Of a DNA stretch of 64,000 nt, positions 43,922 through 52,509 are shown one piece after another. This DNA comes from Neobacillus notoginsengisoli (GTDB lineage Bacteria; Bacillota; Bacilli; Bacillales; Cytobacillaceae). A program made the position numbers and the translations under genes. The stretch lies in assembly GCF_003515685.1 (NCBI RefSeq), contig NZ_QWEG01000010.1, forward strand, positions 62,001 to 126,000, in the 5' to 3' direction. The first letter of the stretch is position 1; each line of letters opens with the position of its first letter. The notes beneath the pieces are model-generated. The model was given only the letters and a program-made list of their open reading frames with translations. It had not been told where the DNA came from and searched no databases.

Positions 43922-44101
43922 TTGTTTATGGTTTCCAATAAATGAAATTATATACAATGAGGAGTGGGATATTTCATTGCATAAGCGATTTGTCATCTAA
44001 TTGATAAATACAAAAGAAAAAACTGTGGTAAACTAAAGCGTGTAAAAAATTTATGAGCAGAAATAATCTTGTATTTTGATACTTTGTTTGGAGGTCATAT
44101 C

Positions 44102-45214
44102 ATGAAAGTTCCTATGCTTGATTTATCAGAGCAATACCAGGGATTAAGAACCGAGATTCTCGAGAGCATGGACGAAGTTATGAGTTCATCCAGATTCATC
44201 CTGGGGAAACATGTGAAAAAGCTTGAAAATGATATTGCGCAATACAGCAATGTTGCCCATGGAATAGGATGTGCTAATGGCAGTGATGCTATACATATTG
44301 CATTACAGGCAGCTGGAGTCGGGCCTGGTGACGAAGTAATTACAACCCCTTTTACATTTTTTGCGACTGGCGGAGCAATCGTAAGGGCTGGAGCCACTCC
44401 CGTTTATGTGGATATTGATCCCGAAACATTTAATATAGACCCTGCCAAAGTAGAAGAGGCGGTTACAGAAAAAACAAAAGCGGTTATCCCTGTGCACTTA
44501 TACGGCCAGATGGCAGATATGGAAAGACTGGCCGAAATTGCTGAAAAATATGGCTTGGCAATCGTTGAAGATGCTGCCCAGGCAATTGGGGCAAAACAAA
44601 ACGGCAAGTCAGTTGGAGAAATGGGTACCGCTGCCACCTATAGTTTTTTCCCGACTAAGAACCTTGGTGCGTACGGCGATGGCGGAATGATTGTTACCAA
44701 TAATGAAGATCTTGCAGAGAAAATGCGCGTCATCCGGGTGCATGGAAGCAAGCCAAAATATTACCATCATGTTCTTGGCTACAATAGCCGTCTGGATGAA
44801 CTTCAGGCTGCGGTCTTGAATATTAAATTCCCACACCTTGATAAATGGTCAGAGAACCGCCGTGAAAAAGCGGCAACCTATACTAGGTTGTTAAAGGAAC
44901 GGCTGGGCGATGCCATTGTCACGCCTTTTGAAAAAGAGGGGTATTACCATGTGTTTCATCAATATACAATTCGGGTAGATAAGCGTGACGAGCTTCAGGC
45001 TTATTTAAACGAACAGGGAGTTTCCACGATGATTTACTATCCTCTTCCCCTTCATGTCCAGCCTGTTTTTAAGGATTTGGGCTACCGTGAAGGTGACTTG
45101 CCGATTTCCGAGAAAGCAGCGAGGGAAGCTCTTTCCTTGCCAATGTTCCCGGAATTGAAGCTGGAACAGCAAGAATATGTTGTTGAAAAGATTGCCGAGT
45201 TTTACGGCAGATAA
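44102..45214 (+). CDS. wbpE: DegT/DnrJ/EryC1 sugar aminotransferase (WbpE/WlbC-like)
   Basis: The 370-residue PLP enzyme would place an amino group on C3 of UDP-3-keto-GlcNAcA, using glutamate. It has NGSDAIHIALQAAGVGPGDE, VIPVHLYGQMADM, VEDAAQAIGAK and the PLP lysine Lys186 in SFFPTKNLGAYGDGG; HGSKPKYYHHVLGYNSRLDE follows. The frame opens at 44069, but GGAGG at 44090-44094 is seven bases before ATG 44102. A TAAACT box with a TG extension near 44030 may be its promoter. The partner enzymes WbpA, WbpD and WbpI lie just downstream. The family is certain; the C3 position follows from the pathway rather than from sequence. Confidence 0.85.
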   Translation: MKVPMLDLSEQYQGLRTEILESMDEVMSSSRFILGKHVKKLENDIAQYSNVAHGIGCANGSDAIHIALQAAGVGPGDEVITTPFTFFATGGAIVRAGATPVYVDIDPETFNIDPAKVEEAVTEKTKAVIPVHLYGQMADMERLAEIAEKYGLAIVEDAAQAIGAKQNGKSVGEMGTAATYSFFPTKNLGAYGDGGMIVTNNEDLAEKMRVIRVHGSKPKYYHHVLGYNSRLDELQAAVLNIKFPHLDKWSENRREKAATYTRLLKERLGDAIVTPFEKEGYYHVFHQYTIRVDKRDELQAYLNEQGVSTMIYYPLPLHVQPVFKDLGYREGDLPISEKAAREALSLPMFPELKLEQQEYVVEKIAEFYGR

Positions 45215-45221
45215 TGAGGTT

Positions 45222-45257
45222 GGAAAACGTCGCCAGGTAGGGGGCGTTTTCTTTGCT
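45222..45257 (+). terminator. Weak terminator after WbpE-like gene
   Basis: GAAAACG pairs with CGTTTTC around an inner CC/GG pair (about 45224-45252) and is followed by TTT. It may only partly stop transcription into the Wzz-like gene. Confidence 0.45.
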
Positions 45258-45282
45258 TGCCTTTTCACAACAGACAAAAGAA

Positions 45283-46065
45283 ATGGTAGAAAAGGACGGT
45301 GCCGAATTGGCGGAGGAAAGAAAATATATTTTATACGAATACTTATCTTTTTTTTGGAAGAAGAAGGCTTACTTCATCGTAATTCCGCTTCTTTGTGCGA
45401 TTGTGGGGGCTGGTATTGCCTTCTATTTGAACGCGGATAATAAAGGGTATACCGCGGAGGCGAGGGTGTTTACCGGCAAGGTAGGCTCCCCAGAACTAAC
45501 AGACCCGGATATAATTAAGTCACATTTTTCGGATGTAAAAGGCCTTACTGTATTTGTATCCGAAAGGAAAAAAGTAAAGTTTGTCCTCGATAGAACCGAC
45601 CGAAAGGAAGCTGAAGAGGACTTGGGCGAGATTGTTGGAGTGTTCCTTAGTAAATTGGAGGAGCATGCCCAACTGCAGATAGACTTAACTCAAAAACATT
45701 TAAAAAGATTAGAGAACCGCAGCAAGGCCTTAAATGCAAGCCTTGATTCATACAAAGAAAAATTGAAAAATCAAAGCTTGGAGTCAGGCCAGTCCACTAG
45801 TTATATTGATTTAGTCAGGGACTCTGAAACAGAACTGACAAGGATTGATGAACGGGTATATAAAATGCGTGGAGATATTGCCCTTTTCGAAAGGCCAAGT
45901 CTTCTTTCAAGCCAGGTAACTCCCCACAAAAGTTATCTCCCTGAGAGCATAGCAATAGGTGTAATCCTCGGTTTAATCATCACCTTGGGATTACTTGTGC
46001 TGCTGAAGTATCTTGGTGATGCCAGGGAGTATTATAAAAAGCGGGGGATTACTCTTCTTCATTAG
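45283..46065 (+). CDS. Wzz/YveK-type polysaccharide chain-length protein
   Basis: The protein of about 260 residues has the polysaccharide co-polymerase plan. A short cytoplasmic start leads to a first membrane segment (AYFIVIPLLCAIVGAGIAFYL), then an outer region of about 170 residues with a helical coil (HLKRLENRSKALNASLDSYK). The second membrane segment (SIAIGVILGLIITLGLLVLL) ends in a short basic tail. No tyrosine-kinase domain or tyrosine-rich tail is present and no BY-kinase gene is adjacent. The start is unclear: the frame opens at 45253, ATG 45283 has a weak site, and TTG 45307 follows AAAAGGA. It probably works with the Wzy-like protein at 51117 in setting length. Confidence 0.72.
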   Translation: MVEKDGAELAEERKYILYEYLSFFWKKKAYFIVIPLLCAIVGAGIAFYLNADNKGYTAEARVFTGKVGSPELTDPDIIKSHFSDVKGLTVFVSERKKVKFVLDRTDRKEAEEDLGEIVGVFLSKLEEHAQLQIDLTQKHLKRLENRSKALNASLDSYKEKLKNQSLESGQSTSYIDLVRDSETELTRIDERVYKMRGDIALFERPSLLSSQVTPHKSYLPESIAIGVILGLIITLGLLVLLKYLGDAREYYKKRGITLLH

Positions 46066-46094
46066 AGTTAATGCTAGTAACGAGTTTTTATAGT

Positions 46095-46281
46095 GTTGAT
46101 TGGAGCGGAAGGCGCGTAGACTCCTGCGGGAGAAAAGGTCAGTGGGAGACCCCACAGGCGCTTGCGCCGAGGAGGCTCCCAGACCGCCCGCGGAAAGCGA
46201 AGCGCCTCGGAACAGGCAAAAGGCAGCCTGTTCCTGCGATGAATATTCGTGGAAGCTTTCCTTTGTGGAGCGGAAATCAAC
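46095..46281. repeat. Interspersed Bacillaceae repeat, copy 1
   Basis: The element is bounded by GTTGATT (46095-46101) and AATCAAC (46275-46281), which are inverted repeats. The interior contains GACTCCTGCGGGA, GAGACCCCACAGGCGCTT and GCGCCGAGGAGGCTCC, all shared with the copy at 54797-54927. It is much more G/C-rich than the surrounding sequence and highly self-complementary. This copy carries about 55 extra bases near its right end, including AACAGGC...GCCTGTT. Similar GC-rich repeats with 'GGAGCGGAA...GACTCC...GACCCCACAGGCGC' occur in many Bacillaceae genomes (from memory). It is non-coding; frames across it are accidental. Confidence 0.8.
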
Positions 46282-46331
46282 AGACTTGTTTAACACAGCT
46301 ATTAGAAAAAGGAAATGATTTTCCTTGAAGT

Positions 46332-46361
46332 TTGAATTTTTTCCTTACTGCATGATACACT
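46332..46361 (+). promoter_or_regulatory. Sigma-A promoter for wbpA operon
   Basis: TTGAAT (46332-46337), an 18-base spacer and TACACT (46356-46361) with an upstream TG (TGA) form an extended -10 promoter about 80 bases before the ATG at 46442. Confidence 0.6.
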
Positions 46362-46441
46362 AACACAAATTATCGCCATCTTAAGTCGAAAACTGTTCTT
46401 TTGAAATGCAACTATTCTTTTACTAGTAAAGGAGAAAAAAC

Positions 46442-47755
46442 ATGGGTTCTTATGAAACTTTAATTAAGAAAATTGATAATAAAGAGGCTGTTATCGGAGT
46501 GGTCGGCCTTGGTTATGTTGGCCTGCCGCTTGCAGTTGAAAAGGCGAAAGCGGGTTATAAGGTTATTGGGTTTGATGTGCAAGCTTCCCGAGTGGAACAA
46601 GTAAATATGGGAATCAATTATATTGGTGACGTCGTTGATAAGGATCTAAAAGATATGATTGACAGCGGAATGCTTGTCGCTACGACAGACTATGCCCGGA
46701 TTAAAGAAGTGGACGCTGCCGCTATTTGTGTGCCTACACCGCTTGACATTTACCAGCAGCCCGATACATCGTATGTGAAAAGTTCGGCGAATGAAATTGC
46801 GAAATATGCGACTGAAAATATGCTTGTCGTTCTTGAATCGACAACGTATCCTGGGACAACCGAAGAAATTGTCAAGCCTGCGCTTGAAGCAAAAGGGCTT
46901 GTTACCGGTGAAACAGTTTTTATCGCCTACTCACCTGAACGGGTCGACCCGGGCAATAAGCAGTTTAAACCGAAAAATACGCCTAAAGTAGTCGGCGGCA
47001 TTACGCCTAACTGTACGAAAGTTGCTGCAGCTCTTTACAGAAATGTCCTTGAGGGCGATGTCCATGAGGTTTCATCTCCTGCAGTTGCTGAAATGGAAAA
47101 GATTTTTGAAAACACATTCCGCCATATTAACATTGCACTTGCGAATGAAATGGCGATTCTTTGCGATAAGATGGGCATTGATGTCTGGGAAGTGATTGAT
47201 GCTGCGAAAACAAAACCATACGGCTTCATGGCATTCTACCCGGGACCAGGGCTTGGCGGCCACTGTATTCCAATCGACCCTTTCTATCTGACATGGAAAG
47301 CGCGCGAGTATAATTACCATACGAAGCTGATTGAGCTTGCAGGTGAAATCAACAACACGATGCCTGAATATGTTGTCACACGCATGATGCAAATTCTTAA
47401 TGACGAAGGCAAAGCGCTCCGCAATGCGAAAGTGGCTATCCTAGGAGTTGCCTATAAAAAGGATATTGATGATGTTCGTGAATCACCTGTCCTCAAAATT
47501 ATCGAAATTCTGAATGAACAAGGAGCCGACTTTAAGGTGGTTGACCCTTATGTTCAAAGCTTCCGTTCTTGCAATATGAAAATGGAAACAGTCGAAATGT
47601 CGAAGGAGCTTTTGCAAGAAGCAGATTTGGTTTTAGTTACAACTGACCACTCCGATTTTGATTATGAAATGATTGCAAAAGAAAGCAAGGTTATTTTTGA
47701 CACAAGAAATGCGTTAAAAGGCGTTGAGAAGCCAAACAGATACGTCAAGCTTTAA
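46442..47755 (+). CDS. wbpA: UDP-N-acetylglucosamine 6-dehydrogenase (WbpA-like)
   Basis: The 437-residue NAD enzyme oxidises UDP-GlcNAc to UDP-GlcNAcA, the first step of the diacetamido-mannuronic acid route. It has GVVGLGYVGLPLA, VPTPLDIYQQPD, ESTTYPGTTEEI, YSPERVDPGN and the catalytic Cys275 in PGLGGHCIPIDPFYLTW, the context typical of WbpA rather than of WecC. GTAAAGGAGAAA precedes ATG 46442, and a promoter lies at 46332-46361, so it probably heads the operon wbpA-wbpD-wzx-wbpI-wzy-GT-GT. It is clearly distinct from the dehydrogenase at 17518, so the locus can make two different amino-uronic acids. Confidence 0.9.
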   Translation: MGSYETLIKKIDNKEAVIGVVGLGYVGLPLAVEKAKAGYKVIGFDVQASRVEQVNMGINYIGDVVDKDLKDMIDSGMLVATTDYARIKEVDAAAICVPTPLDIYQQPDTSYVKSSANEIAKYATENMLVVLESTTYPGTTEEIVKPALEAKGLVTGETVFIAYSPERVDPGNKQFKPKNTPKVVGGITPNCTKVAAALYRNVLEGDVHEVSSPAVAEMEKIFENTFRHINIALANEMAILCDKMGIDVWEVIDAAKTKPYGFMAFYPGPGLGGHCIPIDPFYLTWKAREYNYHTKLIELAGEINNTMPEYVVTRMMQILNDEGKALRNAKVAILGVAYKKDIDDVRESPVLKIIEILNEQGADFKVVDPYVQSFRSCNMKMETVEMSKELLQEADLVLVTTDHSDFDYEMIAKESKVIFDTRNALKGVEKPNRYVKL

Positions 47756-47821
47756 AAATTGCGGAAGTCCAGATAAAAAAAGGGCCTGTACCTGATTAAA
47801 TTCACAAGGGAGAACACTTTT

Positions 47822-48553
47822 ATGAACTATATCAATCGCTCAGCCGTTCTTGGTACTAATGTTTCGGTAGGTTATTTCACAGTTATTGAAAAGGATGTCA
47901 AAATTGGTTCCGATGTCGTAATTGGAAACCGCGTGACCATCCATGAAGGAACAATAATCGGCGACAATACGACAGTGGCTGATGGCGCTGTGCTGGGGAA
48001 GCCGCCGAAACCCGGTAAGACTAGCACGGTTAAGCTTACAGGCACGTTACCTCCTCTTGAGCTTGCAAATAATGTTACGATTGGTGCAAACTGTGTCGTT
48101 TACAGAGGGGCAAAGATTGGCGAAGGAACGCTGATTGCCGACTTGGCAAGTGTCAGGGAAAATGTTGAGATTGATGAATCTGTTATCGTCGGCCGCGGGG
48201 TGACCGTCGAAAACTACGTGAAAATTGGCGCTAAAACTAAAATTCAATCCAATTCTTACATTACCGCTTACACAACGCTTGAAGAACAAGTATTTATTGC
48301 TCCTTGTGTAACGACTACGAACGATAATTTCATGGGCAGGACCGAGGAGCGGTTCGATAAAATCAAAGGAGCTCATGTCAAAAAAGGTGCCAGGGTAGGG
48401 GGCGCTTCAATCATCCTGCCTGGAATCACAATTGGGGAAGAAACCTTTATTGCGGCCGGGGCCTTGGTGACGAAAGATACCGAACCGAAAGCCCTTGTCA
48501 AGGGAGTTCCGGCAAAATTCGTCCGGACAGTCGACGAGCGGGAGTTGTTATAG
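47822..48553 (+). CDS. wbpD: Left-handed beta-helix N-acetyltransferase (WbpD-like)
   Basis: The 243-residue hexapeptide-repeat protein would acetylate the C3 amino group of UDP-GlcNAc(3NH2)A using acetyl-CoA. Hexad repeats run through most of the length (VKIGSDVVIGNRVTIHEGT, VTIGANCVVYRGAKIGEGT). They are followed by TKIQSNSYITAYTTLEEQ, APCVTTTNDNFMGR, a WbpD/WlbB-like segment, and the C-terminal coil GVPAKFVR. It is longer than typical WbpD (about 190 residues) because of extra N-terminal hexads. A CAAGGGAGAAC site precedes ATG 47822. It sits between wbpA and wzx, with the latter starting two bases after its stop. Confidence 0.82.
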   Translation: MNYINRSAVLGTNVSVGYFTVIEKDVKIGSDVVIGNRVTIHEGTIIGDNTTVADGAVLGKPPKPGKTSTVKLTGTLPPLELANNVTIGANCVVYRGAKIGEGTLIADLASVRENVEIDESVIVGRGVTVENYVKIGAKTKIQSNSYITAYTTLEEQVFIAPCVTTTNDNFMGRTEERFDKIKGAHVKKGARVGGASIILPGITIGEETFIAAGALVTKDTEPKALVKGVPAKFVRTVDERELL

Positions 48554-48554
48554 G

Positions 48555-49985
48555 GTGCTGGCCCAATTTAAGCGTTTAGGAGCGGATTCGCTCCTTTACG
48601 CATTTATGAATGTTGGTACAAAGCTAATAGCGTTTATAATGCTTCCGATTTATACGAATTTCCTTCCGCCGGCCAAGTACGGTGTTCTCGATATTGTTGA
48701 TAAATGGACAGCGATGCTGACATTCCTGATTATATTCGGAACAGATTCCGCCTTGTCTTTTTACTATTTTGAAACAAAGGACTCTGAGAAACGGATTCAG
48801 CATGTCAGAAACGTGATGTATTTCCGCCTTTTCGTTGTCGGTGTTTTAGCGTTGGCTGTCTTGCTGGGCGGTCCGGCAATTTCACAGCTGATATTTGACG
48901 ATCCTGGGTATGTCAATCTATTGTATATATCAATCGCGACATTGCTTGTGGATTCAATCACAATTGTTGTCCTGATGGTCATGCGGTTTGACTTTAAAAC
49001 GAAAAAAGTAGTCTTTTACACTGTCAGCAAAATGCTGCTGATGGCCGTCTTCTCTTACTTTTTTCTTAAATATTTTATGCAGTCGGCAGAGGGGATATTA
49101 TGGGGGAGGTTTGCCGGTTTCGGACTCATTTTCCTTCTTTTGCTTTCAACCAGTGCAAAGTATCTCAAGCCAAAAGTGGACTTTGCCTTAATGAAGGACA
49201 TGCTGAAATATGCTGCCCCGCTAGTCCCAGCTTCCCTGGCTTTCTGGGTAATTGCCAACTCGAGCGTGTTTTTTCTCCGGGCTTTCCAGTCTATGGAAGA
49301 AGTAGGCATATACGGGGCTGCCACTAGGCTGGCAATGATCATTACGTTGCTAACCAGTGGGGTTCAGATGGCATGGCGGCCTTATTCTATGTCCTTGAAA
49401 GACAAGGAGACAAGCCCGCTGCTCTTTTCGAAGATTTATATGCTTCTTTTGCTCGTTGGAATGATTGGAATTATGTCAATAGCGACAGTCATGCCGTATA
49501 TTATTCCGATCTTAGGAAAAGGCTATTTTGAGTCCTATAAATATGTTGCTTTTTTATCTGCGGCAGTTTTCTTGAATTTCTATTATTTGATTATTTCTTC
49601 GGGACTGTTTTTTACAAAAAAAACATCCTATATATCGGTGGCTTTTGGTATTGTTGCAGTGGTCAATACGATACTGAATATTACCCTTATTCCGATTTTT
49701 TCAATCTGGGGAGCAGTGGCTTCTTATGTAATCTCCTATATGCTGGCTGTCGTTTTTGTTTTCCGAAAAAGCCAAAAAGAATACTACGTTCCCGTATCAT
49801 TTAGTAAAATGGTGTTTTTGTTTATGAGCATGATCGCGGCTGTTCTTGGAATCATCTACGTCCAGGAAAACGGACTTGGCTGGAGCTATCAGCTTCTTGC
49901 CTGGCTAGTTGTCCTATTGGCTATAGGGGTGAGCCGTGTAGATAAAGACCTCAAGCGAAAAGCCGCAGAAGCACCGGTCCAGTAG
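48555..49985 (+). CDS. wzx: Polysaccharide repeat-unit flippase (Wzx/MVF family)
   Basis: The 476-residue membrane protein has about 14 hydrophobic segments and the Wzx/RfbX layout: GADSLLYAFMNVGTKLIAFIMLPIYTNFL at the start, then KYGVLDIV, LAFWVIANSSVFFLRAFQS and VGIYGAATRLAMI. It flips the undecaprenyl-linked repeat unit to the outer face. The frame opens at 48495 inside wbpD, but GTG 48555 follows GGGAG at 48540-48544 and lies just past the wbpD stop, giving the normal short N-terminus. Presence of both Wzx and Wzy indicates Wzy-dependent assembly of the polymer coded here. Confidence 0.88.
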   Translation: MLAQFKRLGADSLLYAFMNVGTKLIAFIMLPIYTNFLPPAKYGVLDIVDKWTAMLTFLIIFGTDSALSFYYFETKDSEKRIQHVRNVMYFRLFVVGVLALAVLLGGPAISQLIFDDPGYVNLLYISIATLLVDSITIVVLMVMRFDFKTKKVVFYTVSKMLLMAVFSYFFLKYFMQSAEGILWGRFAGFGLIFLLLLSTSAKYLKPKVDFALMKDMLKYAAPLVPASLAFWVIANSSVFFLRAFQSMEEVGIYGAATRLAMIITLLTSGVQMAWRPYSMSLKDKETSPLLFSKIYMLLLLVGMIGIMSIATVMPYIIPILGKGYFESYKYVAFLSAAVFLNFYYLIISSGLFFTKKTSYISVAFGIVAVVNTILNITLIPIFSIWGAVASYVISYMLAVVFVFRKSQKEYYVPVSFSKMVFLFMSMIAAVLGIIYVQENGLGWSYQLLAWLVVLLAIGVSRVDKDLKRKAAEAPVQ

Positions 49986-50040
49986 GATAATTAAGGGAAG
50001 TCCATTGATATGAAACGATTATATAGAAGGAGGCATTTTC

Positions 50041-51105
50041 TTGAAAATCATTACTGTTCTGGGAGCGAGGCCGCAATTCATTAAGGCAGCTCCTGTTTCA
50101 AGGGTCTTACGGAAAAACCATACTGAAATTATCGTCCACACAGGGCAGCACTATGACCCCAATATGTCCGATATTTTCTTTGAAGAATTAAATATACCAA
50201 AACCCGATTATCATCTCGCAGTCGGCTCAGGAAACCATGGCAAGCAAACAGGAGATATGCTCATCAAGCTAGAAGAAATTGTTCTCGATGAAAAACCTGA
50301 CTACCTACTTGTTTATGGCGATACAAACTCAACATTGGCCGGAGCGCTTGTTGCAGCCAAATTGCATATTCCCGTCATTCATATTGAAGCAGGGTTAAGA
50401 AGCTTTAATAAAAAGATGCCTGAAGAAATTAACAGGATTATGACAGACCATGTATCAGAATTCCTATTCTGCCCTACAGATACGGCAGTCAAGAACCTTG
50501 AGAACGAAAACATTACCCGTAATGTATTCAATATCGGGGATGTTATGTATGACGCGGTTTTGTATAATCGTGAGATTGCTGAAGAAAAATCAACCGTTCT
50601 TGAGAAGAATGACTTGGAGAAAAAAGGCTATCATTTGATTACCATTCACCGTGCTGAAAATACGGACGATATACAAAAAATGCAAAATATCCTGGAAGCA
50701 TTCTCAAAAATCGATACCGTGAAGGTCTGGCCGCTGCATCCAAGGACGAAAAACAAACTCGCTTCCTATGGCATTGATCTAAATGCCATCCCGAACTTGA
50801 AAATCATTGAGCCGGTTGGCTATCTCGATATGCTTACGCTCGTATCCAATGCGCAAAAAGTCATTACTGACTCAGGCGGTGTACAAAAGGAAGCCTATTT
50901 TATGAAAGTTCCTTGCATAACTGTACGTGAACAAACAGAATGGGTTGAAACACTGGAGGAAGATGCAAATATTTTAGCTGGTACTTCAGTGGAAAAGATT
51001 CTTGAAGGGGTGCAAAAGAACGTTTCACCATCCTATAAAGATGTCTTCGGGGATGGAAGGGCTTCTGAAAAAATCGTTGATATGATTGAAACTCATCAAT
51101 CCTAA
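50041..51105 (+). CDS. wbpI: UDP-GlcNAc(3NAc)A 2-epimerase (WbpI-like, WecB family)
   Basis: The 354-residue non-hydrolysing epimerase has VLGARPQFIKAAPVSRVL, VHTGQHYDPNMSDIFFEEL, VYGDTNSTLAGALVAAK, HIEAGLRSFNKKMPEE, TIHRAENTDD and DSGGVQKEAYF. The segment CITVREQTEWVETLE matches the WbpI type better than the WecB type, in which 'TERPE' is usual. It would invert C2 of UDP-2,3-diacetamido-glucuronic acid to the mannuronic form, closing the route. AAGGAGG precedes the TTG start at 50041; no ATG is nearby. Both WecB and WbpI functions share this fold, so a UDP-ManNAc role cannot be excluded. Confidence 0.85.
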   Translation: MKIITVLGARPQFIKAAPVSRVLRKNHTEIIVHTGQHYDPNMSDIFFEELNIPKPDYHLAVGSGNHGKQTGDMLIKLEEIVLDEKPDYLLVYGDTNSTLAGALVAAKLHIPVIHIEAGLRSFNKKMPEEINRIMTDHVSEFLFCPTDTAVKNLENENITRNVFNIGDVMYDAVLYNREIAEEKSTVLEKNDLEKKGYHLITIHRAENTDDIQKMQNILEAFSKIDTVKVWPLHPRTKNKLASYGIDLNAIPNLKIIEPVGYLDMLTLVSNAQKVITDSGGVQKEAYFMKVPCITVREQTEWVETLEEDANILAGTSVEKILEGVQKNVSPSYKDVFGDGRASEKIVDMIETHQS

Positions 51106-51116
51106 GGTGGATGGCC

Positions 51117-52499
51117 ATGTTATTTTTTCTCATTTGGCTCGTGATACTTTCGGCTTCCGCTTATTTGTTTTTTGTGGCTAGTGGAAGCCTGAGTCCCCTC
51201 AGGCCTAATATGAATTCAATCATCTTTTACTATTCATTTTTCGTTTCCAGCTATATCGGTGCTCTGTTGATTGTATTGAAAGTCGATCACAATTATATGA
51301 TCAACCGCATGGTGTTTGAAGAAAACCGGTATGCGGGGTTTTTCTCCATTTCTTTTGTCATGCTTGTTTTCCCGCTGGTCATGTACCTTCTGTCAAAGCT
51401 AGTCGGTTTTGATGCGAAAAAGGAATATAGCTCCTATTTGGAAAAGGAAGTGGTCCTTCCTTTTGCGGGAAAAAATGAATTTTTCCTTCTATTTTTCCTG
51501 ATATCCTTTGTTTCGTTGGCTGCTATCGCATATACGGTCCTTAAGACAGCCCATATTCCTATTTTTGAGCTCATTTTGAACCGGACAGGCATGTCACCGG
51601 GAGAATTAAGAATTGATGCACAACGGAATTTTGGAGGAAACGTCCTCATCCGAAATATTTTCGCGATTGCCCTAACTCCTATTCTGTCTTTGATCGCTTA
51701 TGTTTACGCCGCTAAAACGAAGGATCCGAAGTGGCAAGTATTATCCGCCGCCTTGTTTATGGGAGCGATCTTTATTAGCGTTTACGATTTGGCAAAATCG
51801 CCCATTTTTTTCTATTTCATCATGTTTATGCTCCTAAGGCTCTATATAGGAAAAATGCGTTTTACCTGGAAGAAGCTTGCGGGATGGGGATTCCTTGGAG
51901 CAGGACTGCTGATTCTAATGTATGTATTTATTCAAGGCGCTACAAATGTGCAAACGTACTTGTCGTATAATTCAGGGCCGATTGGCAGACTCATATTTGC
52001 CCAAATCGCACCGACTTTCCTTCATTTTGATACATTTAGTGAGGCGATCCCTTTCCTGCATGGAAGAAGCCTTCCATCTTCGCTGATAGGTTTGTTTGAT
52101 ATTGAACAGGTCCGTTCGGCCAGGCTTGTTATGGAAAGAGTATTTCCTGAGAAGGTTGCAGAAGGAACCGCCGGTGTTTTAAATACACTTTTCATTGCAG
52201 AAGCCTATGCGAATTTCGGTTATTTAGGCGTTGTCGCAGGAACGGTTTATGTAGCCGCAATTGTGCAGGCGGTTTACATCTCGTTTCTAAGGTTGCCAAA
52301 AAATCCAGTGTTTTTAAGTTTGTTTGTCTATTTTACAATCAATATTCCCCGGACACTCGTAGGTGGCTTTGTTGATTTTATTTTTAATCCAATTTGGATG
52401 ATGATAACGGTTTTTTTTATAGGACTATTAGTATTTATAAGGTTAAGAATAGATTTTTCCGCTTATCTGCAGCAAAGAAAGGCAGGAATTAGACGCTAA
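51117..52499 (+). CDS. wzy: O-antigen-type polysaccharide polymerase (Wzy-like)
   Basis: The 460-residue membrane protein has about ten to twelve hydrophobic segments. A large outer loop lies around 280-360 (GATNVQTYLSYNSGPIGR, HGRSLPSSLIGLF, AEGTAGVLNTLFIAEAYANFGYLG). The last stretch, ending in an 'AEAYANFGYLGVV' pattern, is characteristic of oligosaccharide repeat-unit polymerases. It joins flipped units on the outer face. The frame starts with ATG 51111, but AAGGTGG ends right before it, so ATG 51117 is better spaced. Its neighbours wzx, wbpI and three glycosyltransferases fit the role. Low sequence conservation is normal in this family, so the call depends on topology and context. Confidence 0.8.
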   Translation: MLFFLIWLVILSASAYLFFVASGSLSPLRPNMNSIIFYYSFFVSSYIGALLIVLKVDHNYMINRMVFEENRYAGFFSISFVMLVFPLVMYLLSKLVGFDAKKEYSSYLEKEVVLPFAGKNEFFLLFFLISFVSLAAIAYTVLKTAHIPIFELILNRTGMSPGELRIDAQRNFGGNVLIRNIFAIALTPILSLIAYVYAAKTKDPKWQVLSAALFMGAIFISVYDLAKSPIFFYFIMFMLLRLYIGKMRFTWKKLAGWGFLGAGLLILMYVFIQGATNVQTYLSYNSGPIGRLIFAQIAPTFLHFDTFSEAIPFLHGRSLPSSLIGLFDIEQVRSARLVMERVFPEKVAEGTAGVLNTLFIAEAYANFGYLGVVAGTVYVAAIVQAVYISFLRLPKNPVFLSLFVYFTINIPRTLVGGFVDFIFNPIWMMITVFFIGLLVFIRLRIDFSAYLQQRKAGIRR

Positions 52500-52509
52500 G
52501 GAGATCAAA

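Noticed and set aside
46071-46328. Several short frames on both strands near 46.1-46.3 kb
   Set aside because: They fall in the GC-rich interspersed repeat, whose lack of stops explains them; none has a ribosome site.
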